Shown here in pieces: positions 7,891-14,350 of a stretch of DNA of 14,350 nt. The notes under the pieces are model-generated. The model did not search any database and was not told where the DNA came from. It saw only the letters and a list, made by a program, of their open reading frames with translations. A program made the position numbers and the translations under genes. The DNA is from CAZMMV01 sp964567475. GTDB taxonomy: Bacteria > Bacillota > Clostridia > Tissierellales > Tissierellaceae. Location of the stretch: the NCBI GenBank assembly GCA_964567475.1, contig CAZMMV010000040.1, forward strand, positions 1 through 14,350. The letters run 5' to 3'. The first letter of the stretch is position 1. Each line of letters opens with the position of its first letter.

Positions 7891-8799
7891 TATATAAATA
7901 TTATTAAAGCCATTTTTATTGAAAAGATCTTTTATTTCTTCCATTCTCTTTTCAGTTGGAACACTCATTCTTTCATCTTGATAATCCAGCCCTAATCGCT
8001 CATACTTAGATGATCCTGCGCTATGATAAGGTAACAAATTTATTTGTTTAACTCTTATTTTATTTTTTACAAGCCAATCTGATACCTTTTGCATTTCTGA
8101 TAAATCATCATTAATCTTTCCTATAATAGGTATTCTAATGTTTATATTAGTATCTAAATTATTTAATTTTATTAGATTATCAAGAATTACATCTAAGCCT
8201 TCACCTATGAATTCTAAATGTTTTTCTTTGTTAATCATTTTTATATCATATAAAAATGTATCTACATAATCGGCTATCTTTTCATATGATTCCCATGGAG
8301 CAAATCCACAAGTGTCTATATCAGCCTTTATTCCTAATCTATTAAGTTTCTTTAGCAAGTCTAATAAAAAGTCTGCCGATTGTGACATTACTTCACCACC
8401 TGATAAAGTTACTCCTCCACCAGATTCTTCATATAAAATAATATCTTTCCTTGCTTCTTCTACTAATTCATCAGTTGTATAATACTTGCCAGCTATTTCC
8501 AAAGCATCATATGCACAAAAATCTATGCATCTTCCGCAAGCCTTACATTTATCCCTGTCAAATAATATATCTCCATTTTCTCCTATAGACAAAGCTTCAT
8601 TGGAACAAGCTTTAACACATGATCCACATTTCATACAACGTTCCTCATATCTCATTAGTTGAGGATTATAATTCTGACTTTCAGGATTATGGCACCACAT
8701 GCAATGCAAACCACATCCTTTAAAAAATATTGTTGTTCTAATACCATCACCGTCATGGAGCGAAAATTTTTGAATATTTGTGACTAATGCTTTATCCAT
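7882..8799 (-). CDS. HypD-activating radical SAM enzyme (glycyl-radical activase)
   Basis: Glycyl-radical activating enzymes reductively cleave S-adenosylmethionine and abstract a hydrogen from the glycine of their partner. The radical-SAM cluster motif CX3CX2C is at Cys29, Cys33 and Cys36. A ferredoxin-like insert follows with two 4Fe-4S motifs: Cys55, 58, 61, 65 and Cys85, 88, 91, 95. This extended layout is typical of activases of dehydratase-type glycyl radical enzymes rather than the shorter PflA. LSGGE (about 132-136) is the SAM-contacting motif. The length of 305 residues is normal. It ends two bases before the hypD start, so stoichiometric, coupled production with its partner HypD is likely. 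The ATG at 8797-8799 has a modest AAAGG ribosome binding site about 11 bases away. Partner assignment rests on adjacency. Confidence 0.93.
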   Translation of the reverse strand: MDKALVTNIQKFSLHDGDGIRTTIFFKGCGLHCMWCHNPESQNYNPQLMRYEERCMKCGSCVKACSNEALSIGENGDILFDRDKCKACGRCIDFCAYDALEIAGKYYTTDELVEEARKDIILYEESGGGVTLSGGEVMSQSADFLLDLLKKLNRLGIKADIDTCGFAPWESYEKIADYVDTFLYDIKMINKEKHLEFIGEGLDVILDNLIKLNNLDTNINIRIPIIGKINDDLSEMQKVSDWLVKNKIRVKQINLLPYHSAGSSKYERLGLDYQDERMSVPTEKRMEEIKDLFNKNGFNNIYIGG

Positions 8800-8841
8800 A
8801 AAATAACACGCCTTTCTTATTTTATAAAATTGATTCTAACT

Positions 8842-10008
8842 TTATAAAAATAATAAAAATAAATAGTTGGCTGCAAATCCAGCTACTGCTCCACCTATAA
8901 GTTGACATATAATTGCTTGTTTTACAAAATGATTTTGATCTAAAGCATCTAGCATAGCAATATGAGTACTTAAAAAACCACTCATGCAAATTCCCATACC
9001 TGTAAAAGTAGCTACTGTTCTTGCTGTAGCAAATCCTGCATCTATAAAGCCCTTTGTAAGTCCCATAGCACTACCAACAGCTCCTAAAGCTGTGAAAGGA
9101 TATGCCAACAATTCTGGTACATTGAATCCCCATAAAAAGTTTGCTACCGGTAAGAAGTATGCCCCTACTCTAGGTAATAACTGAACTCCTTCATAAGCTA
9201 CTCCTAGATACTCTCCTGCTTCTCCTGCTGGTCCAAATGTAAGTATCATAACAAAAGTACAAATTAAAACAGTTCCAGAAGCACAAGCAAGACCTAATTC
9301 AACTCCTGATTTTGCTCCTTCCATCATAGAACTCATAAATCTTTCAAAACTAGATCCATCTCTTATTTTTCTAAAATCTAAATTTGTGTCACCCTTAGTT
9401 TCTATTCTATATTTAGGATCTTCATTATAGTATCTCTTAGCTAAAAATAGCATTAATCTTACAGATACTATTCCTCCTATGATAGCTCCTATATTTCCTA
9501 TCAATACTGCTGGAAAATACTCTTGACCTAAACTAAGCATATAGGCCGTAACTATTAATCCCATCCCAAAAGTTGTTCCTAAATTTGTATATGTAGCCTT
9601 TTCAGCTTTAGTAAAATATCTATCAAATCCTTCATCAGCTGCCAATGATAAGATAGCTGGATTATCTGATATATAGGTTGTTACAGCTCCTAATGCTGCT
9701 GCACCTGGTAAACCAAATAAAGGCCTCATAACTACTGATATCACTTTATTTATTAAGGCAATAACTCCAAATTCTGACATTATCGCAGCCACAGCTCCTG
9801 CTAATATTGCCACTGCCATAATATAAAATGACGTGTTCATAAGAACATCATGAGCTGTTTTCATCATTACACTAAAAACAACATCTATACCCATTGCGCT
9901 TCCTAAGTAAGAAAATAATGCGACAATTAAGGCTAGTGTTACAATTGTTTCCAAACTGACAGCTTTTTTTGTTCTCTTCTCTTTTTCTAAACTAATCTTT
10001 TGATCCAT
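8842..10008 (-). CDS. Polytopic membrane protein, gate (nucleoside recognition)-like; candidate importer
   Basis: A 388-residue integral membrane protein with a short charged cytoplasmic N-terminus (residues 1-18) and about eight to ten hydrophobic segments, near residues 20-40, 58-80, 82-98, 140-160, 165-190, 234-258, 283-310, 331-350 and 364-387. A hydrophilic stretch at about 191-230 splits it in two halves. Conserved-looking blocks include SEFGVIALINKV, TTYISDNPAILSL and TNLGTTFGMG. The general look is that of gate-domain membrane proteins and of the clostridial family named CD0519/CD1768 in databases; this is recalled, not searched. No substrate is established. As the first gene of the hydroxyproline operon, 42 bases before the activase, it could import hydroxyproline or a related imino acid; this is inference. 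GGGGG ten bases upstream supports the ATG. Confidence 0.75.
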   Translation of the reverse strand: MDQKISLEKEKRTKKAVSLETIVTLALIVALFSYLGSAMGIDVVFSVMMKTAHDVLMNTSFYIMAVAILAGAVAAIMSEFGVIALINKVISVVMRPLFGLPGAAALGAVTTYISDNPAILSLAADEGFDRYFTKAEKATYTNLGTTFGMGLIVTAYMLSLGQEYFPAVLIGNIGAIIGGIVSVRLMLFLAKRYYNEDPKYRIETKGDTNLDFRKIRDGSSFERFMSSMMEGAKSGVELGLACASGTVLICTFVMILTFGPAGEAGEYLGVAYEGVQLLPRVGAYFLPVANFLWGFNVPELLAYPFTALGAVGSAMGLTKGFIDAGFATARTVATFTGMGICMSGFLSTHIAMLDALDQNHFVKQAIICQLIGGAVAGFAANYLFLLFL

Positions 10009-10043
10009 AACTATAAATCCCCCTTTAACTTTATTTTTATTTT

Positions 10044-10075
10044 TATTTATGTTTGTTAAAAAACAAACATAAATA
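10044..10075. promoter_or_regulatory. Palindrome 1, candidate operator of the hydroxyproline operon
   Basis: A perfect inverted repeat with 14-bp arms around AAAA. The core (10049-10070) has half sites ATGTTTGTT and AACAAACAT. The same core occurs at 10128-10149. It lies in the leader of the minus-strand operon, 36-67 bases before the start codon, and would also fold as an RNA hairpin. Confidence 0.65.
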
Positions 10076-10123
10076 CATAAACATAGGTAAATGTAGAAAT
10101 TTGATGATGTTATGTATATTTGT

Positions 10124-10153
10124 CTTTGTGTTTGTTAAAATCCAAACACAAAG
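10124..10153. promoter_or_regulatory. Palindrome 2, candidate operator of the hydroxyproline operon
   Basis: Inverted repeat with 11-bp arms CTTTGTGTTTG and CAAACACAAAG around eight bases. Its 22-bp core matches palindrome 1 at TGTTTGTTAAAA and CAAACA, the outer bases changing in a compensating way (A/T to G/C). Centres are 79 bp apart. It begins about 30 bases inside the predicted operon transcript. Confidence 0.65.
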
Positions 10154-10188
10154 TGTTAAAATTAGAATATTTACAAGTTTCTAATTTA

Positions 10189-10216
10189 AGTATACCAAAT
10201 TAAAAGCTCTTGTCAA
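10189..10216 (-). promoter_or_regulatory. Promoter of the hydroxyproline operon
   Basis: On the minus strand, consensus TTGACA (10211-10216) is separated by 16 bases from TATACT (10189-10194), with TGG directly before the -10 forming an extended -10. Transcription should begin near 10182, leaving a leader of about 170 bases that contains both palindromes. Confidence 0.72.
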
Positions 10217-10231
10217 TTCATTTTTATGAAT
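10216..10231. promoter_or_regulatory. Small palindrome touching the operon -35
   Basis: ATTCAT and ATGAAT form a perfect inverted repeat around TTTT, directly upstream of and sharing one base with the predicted -35. The position suits an activator or a second repressor site, but AT-rich chance palindromes are common. Confidence 0.3.
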
Positions 10232-10281
10232 ATTATAACTTTATTTTCATTTTTGTAAATTTATTTTCATTTTATTCCTAT

Positions 10282-10311
10282 TTGTATTTTATTTTCTATT
10301 TACTTTATGAT
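10282..10311 (+). promoter_or_regulatory. Possible promoter of the XRE/cupin regulator
   Basis: TTGTAT (10282-10287) is followed after 18 bases by TATGAT (10306-10311), about 45 bases before the start codon. The surroundings are very T-rich, so alternatives exist. Confidence 0.35.
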
Positions 10312-10354
10312 ATTATTTAGTTTGAAGTTAAATATAAACTAAAGAGGTGATATT

Positions 10355-10975
10355 TTGGATAATATAGAATCAAAAATTGGACAAAAAGCTAAAAATTTAA
10401 GAAATGCTAAACAGATTACCTTAAAAGAATTAAGTGAAAAGACAAATCTATCTGTTGGATATTTATCACAGTTTGAAAGAGGTATTAGCACTATAGCAGT
10501 AGATTCTTTAATTAAAATTGCAAAAGTATATGAAGTAGATCTGAATTATTTCTTCCCTACTTCAAATCTTATAGAAAATAAATCCATAATTATAAAAAGT
10601 TATGAACAAGAGGTCTTAGACGTTATAGGAAATAGTTTTATAGTGAAATTACTATCAAATGGAACACAAGACCACAAGCTTTATCCACGAATGGTGGAAA
10701 TTCTTCCTAAATTTAGTCCTGAAAAAATTCAAGCTTATGCTCATGAAGGTGAAGAATTTGTATATGTATTGAAAGGCATTTTAACATTGATATCAGATGA
10801 TGAAAAATATTTTTTATATCCTGGAGACTCTGCTCACTATTTTTCAACTAAAAATCACAACTGGACCAATGAAACAAATGAAACAGTCCAGTTATTATGT
10901 ATATCAGTTCCTAATCCTTTTAATAAGGATTTTCAACAAGAAGAAAATAATACAAAAGATGATGATCTTGCATAA
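10355..10975 (+). CDS. XRE-family regulator with C-terminal cupin sensor domain
   Basis: A 206-residue cytoplasmic DNA-binding protein. Residues 8-66 form a Cro/C1-type helix-turn-helix (ITLKELSEKTNLSVGYLSQF, about 21-40). Residues about 105-187 form a small cupin domain with AHEGEEFVYVLKG (129-141) and LYPGDSAHYFSTKNH (154-168), whose His130, Glu134, His161 and possibly His168 could bind metal or ligand. This HTH-cupin layout is common in repressors of amino acid, amine and sugar catabolism. The start is a TTG preceded by GAGGTG at five bases; no in-frame ATG nearby would keep the HTH. It is transcribed away from the hydroxyproline operon across a 346-bp control region holding two matching palindromes, so it probably controls that operon and perhaps itself. 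Effector unknown; hydroxyproline or proline is a guess. Confidence 0.88.
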   Translation: MDNIESKIGQKAKNLRNAKQITLKELSEKTNLSVGYLSQFERGISTIAVDSLIKIAKVYEVDLNYFFPTSNLIENKSIIIKSYEQEVLDVIGNSFIVKLLSNGTQDHKLYPRMVEILPKFSPEKIQAYAHEGEEFVYVLKGILTLISDDEKYFLYPGDSAHYFSTKNHNWTNETNETVQLLCISVPNPFNKDFQQEENNTKDDDLA

Positions 10976-10988
10976 ATATTTCTTAAAT

Positions 10989-11044
10989 TATAGGATTAAC
11001 TTTGAAAATAGCCTATCTTTTTTCATGGTTAATCCTATATTTTT
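10989..11044 (+). terminator. Intrinsic terminator after the regulator
   Basis: TATAGGATTAAC (10989-11000) pairs perfectly with GTTAATCCTATA (11028-11039). An inner TGAAAA/TTTTCA pair extends the stem, and TTTTT follows. Confidence 0.82.
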
Positions 11045-11123
11045 ATTGTTTTCTTAATAAAGGCTTGATAAACTTAGGTATTCTTTGATTTACTTTGATT
11101 TGATTTGATATATTTATTTAAAG

Positions 11124-11143
11124 CTAATATATAGCTATATTAG
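11124..11143. repeat. Perfect AT-rich palindrome upstream of the tRNA
   Basis: CTAATATA and TATATTAG form a perfect inverted repeat around TAGC, 25 bases before the tRNA promoter -35. Just upstream (11092-11110) TTTGAT-like units are repeated. No known binding motif is recognised. Confidence 0.5.
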
Positions 11144-11167
11144 ATATTATTCTCCAGTTTTACCCTC

Positions 11168-11196
11168 TTGTACTTTTTTCATATCCGTCGTATACT
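11168..11196 (+). promoter_or_regulatory. tRNA-Pro promoter
   Basis: TTGTAC (11168-11173), a 17-base spacer and TATACT (11191-11196) lie 21 bases before the mature tRNA, suited to a short 5' leader. Confidence 0.7.
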
Positions 11197-11217
11197 ATAA
11201 CAGTAGTCAGGAAGCGG

Positions 11218-11294
11218 CGGGGTGTAGCGCAGTTTGGTAGCGCACGTGGTTTGGGACCATGGGGCCGGGGGTTCAAATCCTCTCACCCCGACCA
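11218..11294 (+). tRNA. tRNA-Pro (anticodon UGG)
   Basis: A 77-base cloverleaf with encoded CCA. The acceptor stem CGGGGTG pairs with CACCCCG. The D stem is GCGC/GCGC. The anticodon stem CGTGG/CCATG holds loop TTTGGGA with anticodon TGG, and the T arm GGGGG-TTCAAAT-CCTCT closes with two G-U pairs. G37 after the anticodon is usual for proline tRNAs. It is a single-gene unit with its own promoter and terminator. Confidence 0.97.
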
Positions 11295-11302
11295 TAGATT
11301 AC

Positions 11303-11338
11303 AAAAAGGAATGAAGAACAATCTTCATTCCTTTTTTG
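11303..11338 (+). terminator. Intrinsic terminator after tRNA-Pro
   Basis: AAAAAGGAATGAAGA (11303-11317) pairs perfectly with TCTTCATTCCTTTTT around ACAA and runs into a T tract, nine bases after the tRNA. Confidence 0.92.
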
Positions 11339-11390
11339 TTTTGTATTTTAATTGTAATTCCTTTGTAACCTAATTGAAATATATTAGTTA

Positions 11391-11396
11391 TATAAT
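11391..11396 (+). promoter_or_regulatory. Possible -10 of the secreted NAGPA-family gene
   Basis: A consensus TATAAT lies 50 bases before the start codon at 11447. No good -35 is found at 16-19 bases upstream, so an activator or an alternative sigma factor may be involved, or the true promoter is elsewhere. Confidence 0.35.
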
Positions 11397-11446
11397 TTAA
11401 GAGATAGGCTTTTGCAGACTACACAACAATAAAGGGGTGACTTATA

Positions 11447-14308
11447 ATGAAGATAAGAATTAAAATGAATAAAAACAAATTAACAAAAGTTTTTCTATCT
11501 TGCCTAGCTGCTGCTAGTGTGTTTACTTGTGGAACTACGGCATTGGCTAATAAAATATCAGTAAATATGCCGCCTAAAATATATCAAAGACAAACATCTA
11601 ATCCTATTTCATCAGGTGTAACTCATGAACACATACAAAAATTTACTACTCAGGGTTGGTGGAATATCAATGTACTAAGGGTTAATCTAAATGATCCTTT
11701 TACAGATGTTCAAGGTATATTTAACAAAAATGGTATTTCTAGCAGAGATAAAGTAAGCTCTATGGTAACTAACTCTGGTGCAGTAGGGGGTATCAATGGA
11801 GATTTCTTTTTCTATGATCCTGTTGCAGGAAGTTTAGGAACACTAATTAATAAGGGAGAAATTGTTTCAACAAGAGCAGAACATGCCGAAAAATTACCTG
11901 GTATCTTTGTTGATGCATTAAATAACGCAAAGATAGATTACTTAACAAGACAAACTACTGCTACAAACTTAAGAACTGGAGATTCTATAAGCCCAAGCGC
12001 AGTTAACAGTATTATCCCAGACTTTAGTATAAATATTGTTTTAACTAGCGACTGGGGAGAAAAATCTATTGGAACTAAATATCATACTGATTTAGTCGAA
12101 GTACTTGTAATAGATGGCAAGGTAGCTGATGTAAGACAAGGTAAACCAGCAGTAACTATACCTGAAAATGCTTATGTTTTAGCTACTCGTGGAATTGATG
12201 CAGGTAAAATGATGAAATTTGCTGTTGGTGATCCTATTGAATTTAAAATCAATAGCAATATAGATATTAAAAATACTAACTTTGCTATTGGAGGCGGAGG
12301 ATATATACTTAGAAATGGTGAATTACACAATCCTGATATAGTTTCTGGTGGAAATCAGCCAAGAACTGGAATTGGAATCACTAAAGACGGAAAACAATTA
12401 CTCTTAGTTACTTTAGATGGTAGAGGTGGATCATTTAAAGGGGTAACGCAAGGAATGTTTGGAGCAATATTAAAGGATTTAGGTGCATATAACGCTCTAA
12501 ATCTAGATGGTGGTGGTTCTACTACTATGGCGGTCAGACAACTTGATGAAGATAAATCAAAGTTAGTCAATACTCCTTCTGATGGGGGAGAAAGATACGT
12601 TGTAAATGGAGTAGGTGTTTTTGCTAATGCTCCTGTAGAAGAAGTATCTTATTTAAAAGTTTCAGCAATAGATAATAAGATGTTTTTAAATACAAGTAGA
12701 AAAATACAAGCAAAAGGATATGATAAACATCATAATCCAGTAAAAATAGATCCTTCAAATTTAACCTATCATTATGAAGGCGATAAGGGTGTACTTTCAG
12801 GAAATAACTTTAAAGCTCTTGCTCCTGGAAATGCGAAAATAATAGTAAAACATGGACAGGCTCAAGGAGAATTGAATTTAAAAATTTTAGATTCAGTTTC
12901 ATATATAAATCCAAATGTTCCTAATCTATATATAGATAAAAACAGCCAAGCTGTACTTACTATGTTTTATGGAAAAAATAAAGACGGAATTCAACTACCT
13001 ATATATCCACAAGACTTAAATTTTGAAATTACAAATGATATTGGAAAAGTAGAAAACAACACATTCTATAGTAATGATAATTCTGGTGGAGCTATATTAA
13101 CTGGTAAACTAGGCAATGGGGTTGTAAGTTTTAAAGTTTATGTAGGCAATAGCGAAAAATCAATTCATCAACTTAATTCCTTAGAAAATATTAATTTTTC
13201 AGCTTACCCAACATCAATTATAGGAAGTGTTGGAATTGATCCTGATTTTAAAGTAGGAAGTTCTTCAATTAGATTAAAATATAATTTTTCTCAAGGAAGC
13301 GGTACAAGAGCTGCTTATATCAACTTTACAAACAATGGACAAGAAGGTTTACCTTTACCAGGAACTCCTACTAAATTGAGTTTATGGGTTAAAGGTGATA
13401 ATAGTGGCAGTTGGCTAAGAGGAACTGTAGTTGACAGCAAAGCTAAAGAACATACAATTGATTTTGATAAATCAATTAACTGGACAGGCTGGGAATACAA
13501 AACAGCCGCTTTACCTAGTAATATATCTTATCCAGTAAAATTAACAAAAATATATTTAGCTGAAACAGATCCTTCTAAAAAAACTGTTAGTGAAATAAGT
13601 ATTGATGGATTAACTGGATCATATCCTCCTAATTTAGGAGATATTAAAATACCTAGTCCACCTACTTTTAAAGATGAATTAAATGTTAGCAAACAAAAAC
13701 AAGCTAATGGTTATTCCTTTAATGTAACTATTGAGCCTAAAGGAATAAATAAATTAGCTGGATATGATGCTTTATCAACTGTAAAAGCTAAAACTAGAAA
13801 TAACGACTTTTCTATATTCTTAAATGGTTTATCTGTTGATTTTGTAAACTCTTTAAAAGGTAATACTTTATATGACGCTTCAGGTGGTTATACATCTAGA
13901 GATTTTAAAAACGGCCTATTTGTTCATCTAAAGACAACTGCTAAAGGAATTAGAGCAAGTGATCCTAAACAATGGAATAACTTATTCTACAGTGTCAACA
14001 CTACAAAACATGACAATATATTCTTGTTATTAGACAGTCCTGTATGGGGAGGCAATGGTTTTAGTGATACTTTAGAAGCAGAACTATTACATGAATATTT
14101 ATCAGAAACTAAGGATAAAGGCAAAAACATATTTGTAATTCATGGTGGAAGTTCTAACACATCAATACTAAAAGATGGAATTAGATATATTGAGTTAGAC
14201 ACAAGACCACTTAAAAATGCACAAGATATCAACAAACTATCCTCAGTAGATTTCATAGTAAATGGTTCAGAAGTAACTTACAAAACAAATTCAATGTTTG
14301 GCAAGTAA
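11447..14308 (+). CDS. Secreted phosphodiester glycosidase (NAGPA) family protein
   Basis: A 953-residue exported protein. Residues 1-34 are a Sec signal peptide: lysine-rich start, hydrophobic LTKVFLSCLAAASVF and a likely cut after ALA34. Residues about 70-393 form the NAGPA domain with INGDFF (116-121), PRTGIG (305-310), VTLDGRGGS (321-329), LDGGGSTTM (353-361) and NGVGVF (387-392). This family includes the mammalian enzyme that uncovers mannose-6-phosphate and bacterial cell-surface glycan enzymes; the substrate here is unknown. After it come an Ig-like stretch (about 398-480), a second beta-rich region, a possible carbohydrate-binding domain (about 570-725) and a proline-rich linker. The C-terminal region (about 745-953) looks like a calcineurin-fold phosphoesterase without clear metal ligands. 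No LPXTG, SLH or choline-binding repeats are seen, so release or loose wall binding is likely. GGGGTG seven bases upstream supports the ATG. It stands alone between two terminators. Confidence 0.88.
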   Translation: MKIRIKMNKNKLTKVFLSCLAAASVFTCGTTALANKISVNMPPKIYQRQTSNPISSGVTHEHIQKFTTQGWWNINVLRVNLNDPFTDVQGIFNKNGISSRDKVSSMVTNSGAVGGINGDFFFYDPVAGSLGTLINKGEIVSTRAEHAEKLPGIFVDALNNAKIDYLTRQTTATNLRTGDSISPSAVNSIIPDFSINIVLTSDWGEKSIGTKYHTDLVEVLVIDGKVADVRQGKPAVTIPENAYVLATRGIDAGKMMKFAVGDPIEFKINSNIDIKNTNFAIGGGGYILRNGELHNPDIVSGGNQPRTGIGITKDGKQLLLVTLDGRGGSFKGVTQGMFGAILKDLGAYNALNLDGGGSTTMAVRQLDEDKSKLVNTPSDGGERYVVNGVGVFANAPVEEVSYLKVSAIDNKMFLNTSRKIQAKGYDKHHNPVKIDPSNLTYHYEGDKGVLSGNNFKALAPGNAKIIVKHGQAQGELNLKILDSVSYINPNVPNLYIDKNSQAVLTMFYGKNKDGIQLPIYPQDLNFEITNDIGKVENNTFYSNDNSGGAILTGKLGNGVVSFKVYVGNSEKSIHQLNSLENINFSAYPTSIIGSVGIDPDFKVGSSSIRLKYNFSQGSGTRAAYINFTNNGQEGLPLPGTPTKLSLWVKGDNSGSWLRGTVVDSKAKEHTIDFDKSINWTGWEYKTAALPSNISYPVKLTKIYLAETDPSKKTVSEISIDGLTGSYPPNLGDIKIPSPPTFKDELNVSKQKQANGYSFNVTIEPKGINKLAGYDALSTVKAKTRNNDFSIFLNGLSVDFVNSLKGNTLYDASGGYTSRDFKNGLFVHLKTTAKGIRASDPKQWNNLFYSVNTTKHDNIFLLLDSPVWGGNGFSDTLEAELLHEYLSETKDKGKNIFVIHGGSSNTSILKDGIRYIELDTRPLKNAQDINKLSSVDFIVNGSEVTYKTNSMFGK

Positions 14309-14320
14309 AAAACATACAAT

Positions 14321-14348
14321 AAAAAAGAAGCCCTAGGGCTTCTTTTTT
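14321..14348 (+). terminator. Intrinsic terminator after the NAGPA-family gene
   Basis: A perfect inverted repeat centred on CCCTAGGG, with AAAAAAGAAG on one side and CTTCTTTTTT on the other, 13 bases after the stop codon. Its symmetric tails would also stop transcription coming from the other side. Confidence 0.92.
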
Positions 14349-14350
14349 TT

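Noticed and set aside
10044..10153. CRISPR repeats
   Set aside because: Only two copies, each internally palindromic, with an AT-rich spacer of 57 bases and no cas genes; operators explain them better.
10797..11057. 86-residue ORF overlapping the end of the regulator
   Set aside because: It is an out-of-frame read of the cupin coding region that runs into the terminator hairpin; no ribosome binding site.
12355..12570. Minus-strand ORF inside the NAGPA-family gene
   Set aside because: It is antisense to the conserved NAGPA motifs and has no family features or translation signal.

Overview
The window is low-GC, AT-rich DNA with clostridial features: strong GGAGG-type ribosome binding sites, T-rich intrinsic terminators, an S-box (SAM-I) riboswitch in front of metK, and an oxygen-sensitive glycyl radical enzyme. 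The hydroxyproline dehydratase closely resembles the Clostridioides difficile protein as I remember it. An anaerobic member of the Clostridia, perhaps Peptostreptococcaceae, is the best guess; no single feature proves the family.

Layout. Positions 1-4687, minus strand: housekeeping genes metK, recD2 and comF (comF cut by the window edge). metK has its own promoter and a SAM riboswitch with a terminator/antiterminator switch. A run of 100 N interrupts the recD2 start and is flanked by two identical 55-bp copies, which looks like an unmerged contig overlap rather than biology. Positions 4627-10008, minus strand: an operon reading membrane protein, glycyl-radical activase, trans-4-hydroxy-L-proline dehydratase (hypD) and pyrroline-5-carboxylate reductase (proC), ending in a very strong hairpin terminator. 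Positions 10009-10354: a divergent control region with two matching palindromes, a further small palindrome at the operon -35, and a near-consensus promoter. Positions 10355-10975, plus strand: an XRE/cupin regulator starting with TTG. Positions 11168-11338: a tRNA-Pro(UGG) with its own promoter and terminator. Positions 11447-14308, plus strand: a large secreted phosphodiester-glycosidase (NAGPA) family protein with its terminator at the window end.

How the genes work together. The activase puts a glycyl radical on HypD. HypD dehydrates trans-4-hydroxyproline to pyrroline-5-carboxylate, and ProC reduces that to L-proline, which can feed protein synthesis or Stickland reduction. The upstream membrane protein is a candidate importer and the divergent XRE/cupin protein a candidate local regulator acting on the two palindromes; both roles are inferred from context. 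The three stretches over 300 bases without a protein gene (4355-4687, 10009-10354, 10976-11446) are accounted for by the riboswitch, promoters, operators, terminators and tRNA listed here.
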